A DNA stretch of 64,000 bases. Origin: Rickettsiales bacterium. Lineage in GTDB: Bacteria > Pseudomonadota > Alphaproteobacteria > Rickettsiales > SXRF01. How positions within the stretch are numbered: the first letter of the stretch is position 1; each line of letters starts with the position of its first letter. Under the pieces are notes generated by a model. It ran no database searches. It was not told where the DNA came from and saw only the letters and a list, made by a program, of their open reading frames with translations. Of this stretch, positions 37,390 to 45,630 are shown in pieces. The position numbers and the translations under genes were made by a program. The stretch lies in the NCBI GenBank assembly GCA_041396965.1, contig JAWKXN010000001.1:1984001-2048000 (forward strand). The letters are read 5' to 3'.

Positions 37390-38373
37390 CTAGGTAAGCT
37401 CTATTATCTTTTCACTTAAAGATTCAACAACCCCAAACCATGTTGTCTTTTTGAATTTCATATTATGGAGAAAATTCTTCATTGAATCCGATGGATCAAT
37501 TCCATACAAGTTAAGTCTTTCAAAATTATCCCTGACAAAGATCACAGACAAAATAGTTTGTTCTTCAACATGTCCAGTTTTAGGGTTTAGTATATCGTCA
37601 TTTGCATTAACTAACACCTTATCTATAGGTAACAATTCATAAAGTTCACGCGCTACACGTAAAACACAGCTACATACATAATCTTGATAAAGTTCATTAA
37701 ACTCACCTTTAGGCATTTTCTTGGTTGATAATGTACCACTCTGTCGTAAACTATATTTTTCTTGTGGAACTACTTCTTCACTATGTACATTAAGATTGAC
37801 CGTCATATTTCCAGTTTCATCTATATTAAATCTCAGACTAGAACCAAGTTCTTCAATCCCTAAGAACGGATTAAATTCTAGAACCGCATCTAAGTAAGAT
37901 TTAGGGTCTTTATTCAATAACTTTTCAGCAATATCTCTCTCTTTTTCCCAAAGCGCGTATTTTTTAATAAAATCTGATAAATCACTTTGATATTGACTCT
38001 CGTCCTCACCTATCGCTTTTGTTATGGCATGCTTCAAAGAAGTCTTCTTTTTATGCACATTACGAAATATTTTGTTCAAAATATTGGGTTTAAAATTCTC
38101 ATATTTACTCTGCGCGTTAGCTTCATTATAGCCAGTACGTTTAGGCTCAGATGGTGGTTTTTTCTTCGCTTTTGCGTTCCAATTATTTTTTTTACTATTA
38201 CAATCAGTATGGATAGAAGTAATTTGCTTTATATACTCTTCAAAAGCATTTACCGTATTCTCAGCATCTTCAAGAGCCTGAAGTTTGGCTTGCCGCTTTT
38301 GTCTACGCTCAGCTTCCCGCGCTGACCGTCTCATATCAGCCTCAATAGATCTTAACATCCCTTTCCAGCCCAT
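37390..38373 (-). CDS. Conserved hypothetical protein with N-terminal coiled coil
   Basis: This 327-residue protein opens with MGWKGMLRSIEADMRRSAREAERRQ, where the first residues MGWKG-LRSIEA recur in a family of uncharacterised bacterial proteins I recognise. Residues 10-60 are highly charged and probably coiled coil. A Lys-rich middle part (90-130) and a mixed C-terminal domain (170-327) follow, with VNANDDILNPKTGH and ILSVIFVRDNFERLN. No catalytic motif or membrane segment is visible. It is separate from nusB by 28 bases on the same strand. Confidence 0.6.
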   Translation of the reverse strand: MGWKGMLRSIEADMRRSAREAERRQKRQAKLQALEDAENTVNAFEEYIKQITSIHTDCNSKKNNWNAKAKKKPPSEPKRTGYNEANAQSKYENFKPNILNKIFRNVHKKKTSLKHAITKAIGEDESQYQSDLSDFIKKYALWEKERDIAEKLLNKDPKSYLDAVLEFNPFLGIEELGSSLRFNIDETGNMTVNLNVHSEEVVPQEKYSLRQSGTLSTKKMPKGEFNELYQDYVCSCVLRVARELYELLPIDKVLVNANDDILNPKTGHVEEQTILSVIFVRDNFERLNLYGIDPSDSMKNFLHNMKFKKTTWFGVVESLSEKIIELT

Positions 38374-38401
38374 AACAAACCATACATTGTTTCATAATTT
38401 A

Positions 38402-38896
38402 CTAAACTATTGCGCTAAAATTCTTATCCAACTCCTTAAGAGCGCCATTTATGAAGTTTACCTCAGACCTTGCGAAAAAATGGCCGGTAATTCCGCTGTA
38501 CTCATCAATTATTATCTTACGAGCGGTATCTTTATAAAAAAACATCTCAAATATTGCACAGCGCAAGATAGAGACAAGTATCGGACTAGTTCGCTCCGCC
38601 CCCCACTTTTCGCTTATCACCATCCCTATACGTTTTTCTATATCACCACTCCACTTAACGACACCTTCCAAAATATCCTTAAGCAGAGAATAATTAGGTT
38701 CCAGCTTCACTCCAAACCGTAATTTTTGCTCATCCTTATTATTAGCCACATGTTTTTTAAGCTCGGCTATCTGCACCTCCGGCGATATATCGCTACTTAC
38801 CGCTAGCTTCTCATAAATACACTGAACAGCCGCCATCCTAGCGGCTCTTTTTTTCTGTAGTGACTGATTATGTCCAGATTTTCTCACTTCACTCAT
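38402..38896 (-). CDS. nusB: Transcription antitermination factor NusB
   Basis: This 164-residue all-helical protein binds boxA RNA with NusE during rRNA antitermination. The N-terminal RMAAVQCIYEKL and the C-terminal VSILRCAIFEMFF and IIIDEYSGITGHFF motifs identify it. It overlaps the ribH stop by an ATGA junction. The ribH-nusB pair is a common bacterial arrangement. Confidence 0.93.
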   Translation of the reverse strand: MSEVRKSGHNQSLQKKRAARMAAVQCIYEKLAVSSDISPEVQIAELKKHVANNKDEQKLRFGVKLEPNYSLLKDILEGVVKWSGDIEKRIGMVISEKWGAERTSPILVSILRCAIFEMFFYKDTARKIIIDEYSGITGHFFARSEVNFINGALKELDKNFSAIV

Positions 38897-39336
38897 TGCT
38901 CAGACATAACCTTATTTTTTATAGTGATAAGCTTAAGGCAAGCCTCCACCGCCGCCTTTCCTTTATTGCCTTCACCAACGCTCGCCCGCTTAAAAGCCTG
39001 CTCATAATCCTCTACGGTGAGTATCCCATAGCCAATCGGAATATTATATCTAAGAGATAGATTCATAATACCACGCGCGCTTTCACCACAAACATAATCA
39101 TAGTGCGAAGTCTCTCCACGAATCACACAACCAAGCGCTACATACCCGTCATATTTGCCACTAGCTACCGCCATATTGATAGCCGGAGGTATCTCAAAAG
39201 CACCGGGTACTTCAATCTCCTCAAAATTGGCGTTCATATGCTCTAGAGTCCGCCTCGCTCCCGACAACAGCTCGTTAGAAATTTCAGGGTAAAAATTGGC
39301 CGATACAACCAATATATGCGGCGATAGATGAAACAT
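38893..39336 (-). CDS. ribH: 6,7-dimethyl-8-ribityllumazine synthase
   Basis: This 147-residue enzyme makes lumazine, the penultimate riboflavin intermediate. It has the substrate motif FEIPPAINMAV, then ALGCVIRGETSHYDYVC with its catalytic His, and later GYGILTVEDYEQA. Its length matches the capsid-forming family. It lies downstream of ribB after a 165-base spacer full of hairpins, then couples to nusB. Confidence 0.95.
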   Translation of the reverse strand: MFHLSPHILVVSANFYPEISNELLSGARRTLEHMNANFEEIEVPGAFEIPPAINMAVASGKYDGYVALGCVIRGETSHYDYVCGESARGIMNLSLRYNIPIGYGILTVEDYEQAFKRASVGEGNKGKAAVEACLKLITIKNKVMSEQ

Positions 39337-39367
39337 ATAACTTCCTCTTGATTATTTTTTAGCTATG

Positions 39368-39481
39368 GTCATTTAAGGTAATCTTTACCGCAAATGACTA
39401 TCAAAATCAATGCGTAAGAGCATTGATTTTACGCCGCGTAGCGAGCGAGACAACTTTATTTTTATGAGGAAAAATAAAGTT
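39368..39481. repeat. Three consecutive hairpins in the ribB-ribH spacer
   Basis: GTCATTT/AAATGAC brackets a GGTAA-CTTTACC stem (39368-39398). AAAATCAATGC/GCATTGATTTT is a perfect 11-bp stem (39403-39430). AACTTTATTTTT/AAAAATAAAGTT is a perfect 12-bp stem (39452-39481). They fill most of the gap between ribB and ribH and could act as terminators, mRNA stabilisers or repeat remnants. The sequence lacks the conserved FMN riboswitch pattern. Confidence 0.55.
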
Positions 39482-39501
39482 AAACTACTATACTTTATCA
39501 G

Positions 39502-40623
39502 CTAATTAAAGTCTTGATAGCCCTTAATAGTGAGTCCGTAACCATCTAGACCAATAATAGAACGTTTAGAGTTAGAGAGCAATATCATATCACGCACCCC
39601 TAAATCCAGCAAGATCTGCGCTCCTATCCCATAATCCCTGAGTTCCACCGGACAATGTGGCTCTTCCCCAAGCCTTGCTCTTATTTTATCGGAAACCGCC
39701 GTACGTATTGGCTCACGAATAAGCACCACCACCCCACCATTCTCCCGCAAGCTTATATACTCCATAGATTTCCGCAAGCTACCAGAAGCACCACTGTGAC
39801 TATCACCAAGCATATCCTGCAACAAATTAAGTGAATGCATCCGTACAATAGTTGGTTTTCCAGCGGATACATTCCCCTTCACCAGTGCTATATGCTCAGA
39901 ATACTCGGTACTACTAGTATATATGACCATTCGCCAATCACTTCCATTTTCCCCGCCAAAATCACTGTGAAAATCACTTTCTATGACTCTTTGCACCAAT
40001 TTTTCCGAACGTCTACGATATGAGATAAGGTCAGCGATGGTCGCTATTTTAAGATCGTGGTGGCGAGCGAACTCTATTAAATCCGGCATTCTCGCCATTG
40101 TCCCATCATCATTCATTATCTCGCAAATAACCCCCGATGAATTAAGACCAGCAAGCTGCGCTATATCAACCGCCGCTTCTGTATGCCCTGCCCGCACCAA
40201 CACCCCACCATCACGGGCAACCAATGGAAAGACATGTCCAGGAGAGGCTATATCAGCAGCGTTTTTTGAAGGATCTATCGCTACCTGAATGGTATGCGCC
40301 CGATCGGCGGCTGATATTCCGGTGGTAACGCCCTCCCTCGCCTCAATGGAAACCGTAAACGCTGTCTGGTGACGCGAACCGTTATTCTGCGCCATCAAGT
40401 TAAGACCTAATTTTTTTACTCTTTCACTATTAAGCGCTAAACAAATAAGCCCTCGCCCGAATTTCGCCATAAAATTAATAACAGACTGCGTGGCGAATTG
40501 CGCCGGTATTACCAGATCCCCTTCATTCTCTCTATCCTCATCATCAACCAGAATAAACATTTTGCCGTCACGAGCGTCGGCTATTATGTCTTCAATCGGT
40601 GATAAATATTTTGATTGTGGCAT
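39502..40623 (-). CDS. ribB: RibB with degenerate GTP cyclohydrolase II domain (RibBX-like)
   Basis: This protein of about 373 residues starts at MPQSKYL, with GGAG seven bases upstream. The N-terminal half is 3,4-dihydroxy-2-butanone-4-phosphate synthase, with DDEDRENEGD and SPGHVFPL. The C-terminal half resembles GTP cyclohydrolase II but has no cysteines where the zinc ligands (C-x10-C-x-C) should be: the region reads RMHSLNLLQDMLGDSHSG. This matches the RibBX type known in proteobacteria, in which the second domain has no cyclohydrolase activity. A separate ribA is thus expected elsewhere. It follows ribE after one base. Confidence 0.92.
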   Translation of the reverse strand: MPQSKYLSPIEDIIADARDGKMFILVDDEDRENEGDLVIPAQFATQSVINFMAKFGRGLICLALNSERVKKLGLNLMAQNNGSRHQTAFTVSIEAREGVTTGISAADRAHTIQVAIDPSKNAADIASPGHVFPLVARDGGVLVRAGHTEAAVDIAQLAGLNSSGVICEIMNDDGTMARMPDLIEFARHHDLKIATIADLISYRRRSEKLVQRVIESDFHSDFGGENGSDWRMVIYTSSTEYSEHIALVKGNVSAGKPTIVRMHSLNLLQDMLGDSHSGASGSLRKSMEYISLRENGGVVVLIREPIRTAVSDKIRARLGEEPHCPVELRDYGIGAQILLDLGVRDMILLSNSKRSIIGLDGYGLTIKGYQDFN

Positions 40624-40624
40624 A

Positions 40625-41209
40625 TTATTTCTCCAATAACCTCGCCACATAGCGAGCGAGCATATCTATTTCCATATTAAGTTCACCACCCTCTTCCTTG
40701 TAGCACAGAGTGGTGTTTTGCCAAGTATGAGGGATTATATTTACCTTAAACATATTACCATCCACATAATTCACGGTAAGCGAGATACCGTCCAGCGTGA
40801 CCGAGCCTTTTTCCGCTATGAACCGCATCAAATCATGAGGAGCTGAGATAGTGACAATATGTGAGTCACCGAATTTCTCTATTTCCTCAATTACCGCCAC
40901 ACCATCCACATGGCCACTGACGATATGACCGTCCAGACTATCACCAACTCTAAGCGAACGCTCCAGATTCACCTGTTTTCCCGCCTGCCACTGACCACAC
41001 GCTGTTCGTTCCACTGTCTCGGCTGAAAGCTCAACAGCAAAACCACCAGTAAGCACCTCCACAACCGTAAGGCACGCTCCATTGCAGGCTATGGAATCCC
41101 CTAGTTTAATGCTCTCAACAAGAAAACCACAGGCAATCTCCAGCCGCAAATCACCATTTTGCTCAGCTTTTACTATATTTCCAACGTCACTTATTATTCC
41201 GGTAAACAT
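40625..41209 (-). CDS. ribE: Riboflavin synthase alpha chain
   Basis: This 194-residue enzyme dismutates two lumazines to riboflavin. It has two lumazine-binding barrels, each with a GDSIACNGACLTV or GSVTLDGISLTVN type motif, and the family start MFTGIISDVG. It overlaps the ribD end by 16 bases. Translation of ribD, ribE and ribB is probably coupled. Confidence 0.95.
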   Translation of the reverse strand: MFTGIISDVGNIVKAEQNGDLRLEIACGFLVESIKLGDSIACNGACLTVVEVLTGGFAVELSAETVERTACGQWQAGKQVNLERSLRVGDSLDGHIVSGHVDGVAVIEEIEKFGDSHIVTISAPHDLMRFIAEKGSVTLDGISLTVNYVDGNMFKVNIIPHTWQNTTLCYKEEGGELNMEIDMLARYVARLLEK

Positions 41210-42207
41210 TCCAAAATATCCAAACTGTCACTTCCAAGCTTAATATGCTCTATTTCCTTAAACTTTACAAGCGCGCTTAAAGGCTCCATTGCTGAAAGCC
41301 CACCATCACCAATAATTATCGGCGCGCGAAACCAATATACCACATCAACCATACCGCTTGCGAGAAAAGCTGTGCTGAGTTTCGCTCCCGCCTCTACCAA
41401 TATACTGGTAATGCCACGCTCGGTAATCTCCGCTATAGCTTCCGGCAATTCACGGCTAATTACCCATGATTCTTTGCCATCATTTAATAATTTAGCACTC
41501 TTAGGAACACGCTTACCTCTATCTAATATTACCCTAAGCGGCGAATGATGCTCAAGCCCTGCGAGGCGACAAGTAAGTAACGGATCATCAACGATTACCG
41601 TTCCACTTCCAGTTAAAATAGCGTCATATCGCGCGCGCAGTAAATGCCCATAGTCACGCGCCGCCTTGCCGGTTATCCAACGCCCTGCCGGATGGGTTAT
41701 TTTTCCATCCAGCGACGTAGCGATCTTAAGCGCTATGAATGGTCTTTTCTTCTCTATCACTGAGAAAAAACCACGAACAATTTCCTGCCCCTCCGCCTCA
41801 CATATTCCTTCTACAACCTCAATGCCAACGTCTTTAAGCATTTTAACGCCACCACCGCTCACCTGCGGATTTTTATCACGACAGGAAATTACCACCTCTT
41901 TAATCCCCGCCTTTATGATCGCCTCCGCGCATGGCGGAGTTTTGCCGTGATGCGAACATGGCTCCAAAGTGACGTATAAGCTCGCTCCTATAACTTCTTT
42001 CCCCGCTTCTTTTATCGCTATGGTCTCAGCGTGCGGTCTACCACCATCAGCAGTAACACCATGTGCTATTATCTGATTATTCTTTACGATAACCGCGCCA
42101 ACATTAGGGTTAGGATAAGTACGTCCCGCCTGCCCGCGCGCCAAACGCAAAGCGACTCGCATATATCTTTCATGATAAGATTTCGTATCACTATGCAAAG
42201 ATAACAC
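41194..42207 (-). CDS. ribD: Bifunctional pyrimidine deaminase/reductase RibD
   Basis: This 337-residue enzyme catalyses steps two and three of riboflavin synthesis. The N-terminal deaminase has the zinc motif PHAETIAI and the PCSHHGKTPPCAEAI site. The C-terminal reductase part has FIALKIATSLDGKI and SILVEAGAKLSTAFL. It directly adjoins the small lipoprotein gene upstream, without a gap. Confidence 0.95.
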   Translation of the reverse strand: MLSLHSDTKSYHERYMRVALRLARGQAGRTYPNPNVGAVIVKNNQIIAHGVTADGGRPHAETIAIKEAGKEVIGASLYVTLEPCSHHGKTPPCAEAIIKAGIKEVVISCRDKNPQVSGGGVKMLKDVGIEVVEGICEAEGQEIVRGFFSVIEKKRPFIALKIATSLDGKITHPAGRWITGKAARDYGHLLRARYDAILTGSGTVIVDDPLLTCRLAGLEHHSPLRVILDRGKRVPKSAKLLNDGKESWVISRELPEAIAEITERGITSILVEAGAKLSTAFLASGMVDVVYWFRAPIIIGDGGLSAMEPLSALVKFKEIEHIKLGSDSLDILECLPE

Positions 42208-42513
42208 CTATTCCGCCTGCTTGGTTTCTTCGGTAATAGTAGTTGTTGTCGTAGTGGTAGTTACCGTCTCTGAATCAGAACTATCTTCCTGAATAACCTC
42301 TTTGTCATCCTTATTATTTTCATCTACCACACTTTCCGCCCATTTTTCTTGCTCGCTACGCTGTTTACCATAAGTGGTTATACACTGCCAGTGACGGCAC
42401 GGCTCACCAATCGTTGGCATATGTTTTCCAACACCATCCGCCCAGTCATATATCCGGCTGCAGCCGCTTACAGTCAGAACTAAACAAATAAAACAAAATA
42501 TTTTTTTACTCAT
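42208..42513 (-). CDS. Small predicted lipoprotein
   Basis: This 101-residue protein has a lipoprotein signal peptide whose lipobox VSGC puts the modified Cys at about residue 18. The mature part is acidic and ends with a run of eight Thr residues. No known domain is visible. It overlaps nrdR by eight bases and abuts ribD, so it belongs to the nrdR-rib operon. Its role is unknown. Confidence 0.7.
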   Translation of the reverse strand: MSKKIFCFICLVLTVSGCSRIYDWADGVGKHMPTIGEPCRHWQCITTYGKQRSEQEKWAESVVDENNKDDKEVIQEDSSDSETVTTTTTTTTITEETKQAE

Positions 42514-42961
42514 TGTTACCCAGCTCCTGCGCTATATCACCAAAATCCTTCGCCTCACGGAAGTCACGATAAACTGAGGCAAAGCGTATATAAGCGACAC
42601 TATCAATCTTTTTAAGCTCATCCATGACAGTCGTGCCAATAAGTGAGGTTGGTATCTCACTTTCGCCTAGACTTTCCAATTTCTGAGCGATACGAGTAAT
42701 GAGCTGCTCGGTCTGCTCTGGTGAAACCGGACGTTTCCTAAGCGCTATTCCAATAGAACGAGCGAGTTTCTCACGGTCAAACATCCGCCGCTCACCATTC
42801 TTCTTCAGCACGGTAAGCTCACGAAGCTGTACTCGCTCAAAAGTAGTAAAACGAGAGTTACATTCAGGACAAAAACGACGGCGGCGAATGGTAAGACCAT
42901 CCTCACTCGGACGAGAATCCTTCACCTGCGTATCCATATGACCACAAAACGGGCATTTCAT
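42506..42961 (-). CDS. nrdR: Transcriptional repressor NrdR
   Basis: This 151-residue regulator of ribonucleotide reductase genes has the N-terminal zinc ribbon MKCPFCGHMD...RRFCPECNSRFTTFER. The ATP-cone domain occupies about residues 48-138. It binds dATP/ATP and represses nrd operons. Its position between glyA and ribD is typical of alphaproteobacteria, but a broken GIY-YIG gene now separates it from glyA. Confidence 0.96.
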   Translation of the reverse strand: MKCPFCGHMDTQVKDSRPSEDGLTIRRRRFCPECNSRFTTFERVQLRELTVLKKNGERRMFDREKLARSIGIALRKRPVSPEQTEQLITRIAQKLESLGESEIPTSLIGTTVMDELKKIDSVAYIRFASVYRDFREAKDFGDIAQELGNNE

Positions 42962-42985
42962 ATTTCAATCTTCCTCTTACCTGCC

Positions 42986-43005
42986 ATACCGCCGCAGGGC
43001 GGTAT
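42986..43005. repeat. REP-like hairpin A
   Basis: ATACCGCC and GGCGGTAT form a perfect 8-bp stem with loop GCAG. It lies just beyond the 3' end of the GIY-YIG remnant. A near twin with the same CCGCC/GGCGG core lies on the other side at 43325-43344. Confidence 0.65.
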
Positions 43006-43022
43006 ACATGTCTCTACAATAT

Positions 43023-43308
43023 TTAAGTAATCTCATTATAAAGATCCTTACACTTAGAATTCATGTCCATTATCTGTCCTAGCTTCCAATTTCTTTTCCA
43101 GTTTTTCACTTGTTTTTCCCACCTTATTGCATTCTCAATTCCTTCATGGATTTCGTAATACACCAAACTCGCAAGATCATATTTTTTACTAAACCCATCG
43201 ACCTGTTTTTCTTTATGTTGCCAAATGCGTTTAGCTAAATCACTCGTCACTCCTATGTACAAAGTCCCAAAAGGTTTGTTGGTTTATATACACATATCTT
43301 TTCTTCAT
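43023..43308 (-). pseudogene. Frameshifted GIY-YIG nuclease gene
   Basis: On the minus strand ATG 43308 begins MKKRYVYI and then changes frame. One base to the right the expected TNKPFGTLYIGVTSDLAKR continues and the gene runs intact to 43023 (RWEKQVKNWKRNWK and DLYNEI are typical family C-terminal words). A two-base deletion or one-base insertion near 43283 explains it. An open frame starting at MYIGVTSDL remains but lacks the first catalytic strand. It sits in the glyA-nrdR gap between two REP-like hairpins. Confidence 0.75.
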
Positions 43309-43324
43309 AACCTCTCTAACATAG

Positions 43325-43344
43325 ATTCCGCCCTGCGGCGGAAT
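43325..43344. repeat. REP-like hairpin B
   Basis: ATTCCGCC and GGCGGAAT form a perfect 8-bp stem with loop CTGC, followed by GACG. The sequence resembles the CATTCCGCC/GGCGGAATG repeats that are scattered through many proteobacterial genomes. It lies eight bases beyond the glyA stop and could also help end that transcript. Confidence 0.65.
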
Positions 43345-43352
43345 GACGTGTT

Positions 43353-44666
43353 TTACCCCTGCTCAAGCCCCTCATAAATTGGGAATTTCTCGCACAAATC
43401 GGCTACTTTAGCTTTTACTTCGCTCTCAACCGCTGAATTATCACCGCCTTGCGTAAGACCATCAAGAACATCACCAATAAGCTCACCAATCTGTCTAAAC
43501 TCAGCCTCACCAAAACCACGTGTCGTTCCCGCTGGTGTTCCCAGACGAATGCCTGAGGTAACAAATGGTTTTTCTGGATCAAAGGGAATTGCGTTCTTAT
43601 TGCAGGTAAGCCCAGCCCGCTCCAAACTTTCCTCCGCTGCTTTTCCAGTAAGTTTCTTAGGACGCAGATCAACCAACACTATATGGCTGTCAGTTCCACC
43701 GGTCACAATATCCACACCACGTTTTACCAGCGTACCGGCGAGAACTCGCGCATTATCCAAAACTTTTTTACCATATTCTTTGAACTCAGGCTTTAACGCC
43801 TCACCAAACGCCACCGCTTTAGCTGCGATAACATGCATGAGTGGTCCTCCTTGCGCGCCAGGGAAAATCGCTGAATTAAATTTTTTCGCGAGTTCCTCAT
43901 CGTTGGTTAGGATTATCCCTCCACGTGGTCCACGCAGTGTCTTATGTGTCGTGCTAGTCGCCACATGCGCGTGTGGAAACGGTGATGGATATACACCAGC
44001 AGCAATAAGACCGGCATAATGCGCCATGTCCACCATCAAATAAGCGCCAACTGAATCGGCAATACTGCGGAAACGAGCGAAATCAATCACCCGACTATAA
44101 GCTGAACCACCAGCGACAATAAGCTTTGGTTTATGTTCCTTCGCCAGACGCTCCACCTCATCATAATCAATAAGCGAATCCTCTTTGCGCACACCATACT
44201 GCACCGCGTTAAACCATTTGCCGGACATATTAGGCTTCGCGCCATGCGTCAAATGTCCACCTGCTGCCAGCGACATGCCAAGAAAGGTGTCGTTTGGTTG
44301 AAGCAGAGCGAGAAACACTCCCTGATTCGCCTGCGAGCCAGAATTTGGCTGCACGTTTGCGTACCCGCAATTAAACAACTTACATATACGATCAATAGCT
44401 AGCTGCTCCACCTTATCAACAAACTCACAACCACCATAGTAACGCTTATTAGGATAACCTTCAGCGTATTTATTGGTCAGCACCGAACCCTGCGCCCTAA
44501 GCACCGCTTTGCTCACGATATTCTCAGAAGCGATAAGCTCAATCTGGGTTTGCTGACGGTTAAGTTCCTCATTTACCGCCGCGAAAACTTCCGCATCAGC
44601 GGAAGATAGATCTGTTTCAAAAAAATTATTCATTGTCTCTTCCATTTTCTCCGCCAGATTACTCAT
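43353..44666 (-). CDS. glyA: Serine hydroxymethyltransferase
   Basis: This 437-residue PLP enzyme converts serine and tetrahydrofolate to glycine and methylene-tetrahydrofolate. The PLP lysine lies in TTHKTLRGPRGG, and ELIASENIVS and NKYAEGYPNKRYYGG are conserved. AAGGA seven bases upstream supports ATG 44666, though MNNFF eleven codons later is also possible. Its one-carbon product feeds the formyl donor used by the sugar formyltransferases. Confidence 0.97.
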   Translation of the reverse strand: MSNLAEKMEETMNNFFETDLSSADAEVFAAVNEELNRQQTQIELIASENIVSKAVLRAQGSVLTNKYAEGYPNKRYYGGCEFVDKVEQLAIDRICKLFNCGYANVQPNSGSQANQGVFLALLQPNDTFLGMSLAAGGHLTHGAKPNMSGKWFNAVQYGVRKEDSLIDYDEVERLAKEHKPKLIVAGGSAYSRVIDFARFRSIADSVGAYLMVDMAHYAGLIAAGVYPSPFPHAHVATSTTHKTLRGPRGGIILTNDEELAKKFNSAIFPGAQGGPLMHVIAAKAVAFGEALKPEFKEYGKKVLDNARVLAGTLVKRGVDIVTGGTDSHIVLVDLRPKKLTGKAAEESLERAGLTCNKNAIPFDPEKPFVTSGIRLGTPAGTTRGFGEAEFRQIGELIGDVLDGLTQGGDNSAVESEVKAKVADLCEKFPIYEGLEQG

Positions 44667-44688
44667 TTATTGTCCTTCTTTAGATTGT

Positions 44689-45033
44689 TTATTTACCTTT
44701 ACTTACTCTTTCCGCGTGTGTCTGCTGTTGTTGCTGTTTTTCATTTGCTGGCGCGGTATCTATCATAGCGTTTTTGGCAAGATTTAGCTTGATCCTTTTA
44801 ACTTCTTCTGCGTTTATGGTACCATCGTCCCTAAAAGCTTTTAGTACTTTTCTATCAATTGTTTTTTGCTGTCCATCAGCTATAGAATGCATCGCTGAAA
44901 TCATCATAAATGTACCATCTTTAATTTCCGGCTTATTAACACTATTTTCGTTAGTTGAAATCGCATTGTCTACCGCTCTTTCCAGCTGAGTAGCTATTTC
45001 AGTGGCCACTTTTTTAGTGCTATTACTTGGCAT
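44689..45033 (-). CDS. Small hypothetical protein
   Basis: This 114-residue protein has a good AAAGGAG ribosome site and lies between rpiB and glyA on the same strand, so it is probably expressed. The sequence is hydrophilic, with a Gln run (QQQQQ) near the C-terminus and no membrane segment. The middle part KVLKAFRDDGTINAEEVKRIKL has a charged helical character, and DDGTINAEE faintly recalls an EF-hand loop. No family is recognised. Confidence 0.55.
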   Translation of the reverse strand: MPSNSTKKVATEIATQLERAVDNAISTNENSVNKPEIKDGTFMMISAMHSIADGQQKTIDRKVLKAFRDDGTINAEEVKRIKLNLAKNAMIDTAPANEKQQQQQTHAERVSKGK

Positions 45034-45045
45034 TATTTTTCTCCT

Positions 45046-45495
45046 TTATTTGTTTTTTATATTTGATAATTTATCCACTCGCCTTTCATGTCTGCCGCCT
45101 TCAAACTCACTATTCAAGAATTGTCGTACGCAGTCTTTCGCGGTTTCGTCACCAATAAGCCGACCACCAAGGCACAACACATTGGCATTATTATGCCTGC
45201 GTGCGAGGCTTGCTGAAAGACCATCATGACAAAGAGCTGCCCGCACCATCGGCTCACGATTAGCGGCGATACTCATACCAATACCGGAGCCACAAACCAA
45301 TATTCCCTGTGATTTCGGATTTTTCTTTATCCAACCGTTCATCTTCACCGCGTAATCAGGATAATCAACTGACTGCGTGCTATCACAGCCCAGATCCTCC
45401 ACCTCAACACCAGTTTCTCGCAAATAGTTAGAGAGAATACTCTTTAGCTCAAATCCACCATGATCACTTGCTATAGCTACTATATCTTTTGCCAT
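45046..45495 (-). CDS. rpiB: Ribose-5-phosphate isomerase B
   Basis: This 149-residue enzyme interconverts ribose-5-phosphate and ribulose-5-phosphate. It has the N-terminal ASDHGGFELK, the catalytic Cys in LVCGSGIGMSIAANR and the later HNNANVLCLGGRLIG. The rpiB-glyA-nrdR-rib order is common in alphaproteobacteria and supplies ribulose-5-phosphate, the substrate of RibB. Confidence 0.95.
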   Translation of the reverse strand: MAKDIVAIASDHGGFELKSILSNYLRETGVEVEDLGCDSTQSVDYPDYAVKMNGWIKKNPKSQGILVCGSGIGMSIAANREPMVRAALCHDGLSASLARRHNNANVLCLGGRLIGDETAKDCVRQFLNSEFEGGRHERRVDKLSNIKNK

Positions 45496-45630
45496 TTTAT
45501 TCTATATCTATTTATTTTTATATCAAAATAACCAATACTACACTATATGTGGGCGCAACATAATTACACCTTTTACCCAAAAGCGCAACTTTATTAAACA
45601 AAATTATTAAAATTCCAAAAGAGTTAAAAA

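Noticed and set aside
39337..39501. FMN riboswitch upstream of ribH
   Set aside because: The conserved RFN element words are absent; only simple perfect hairpins are seen.
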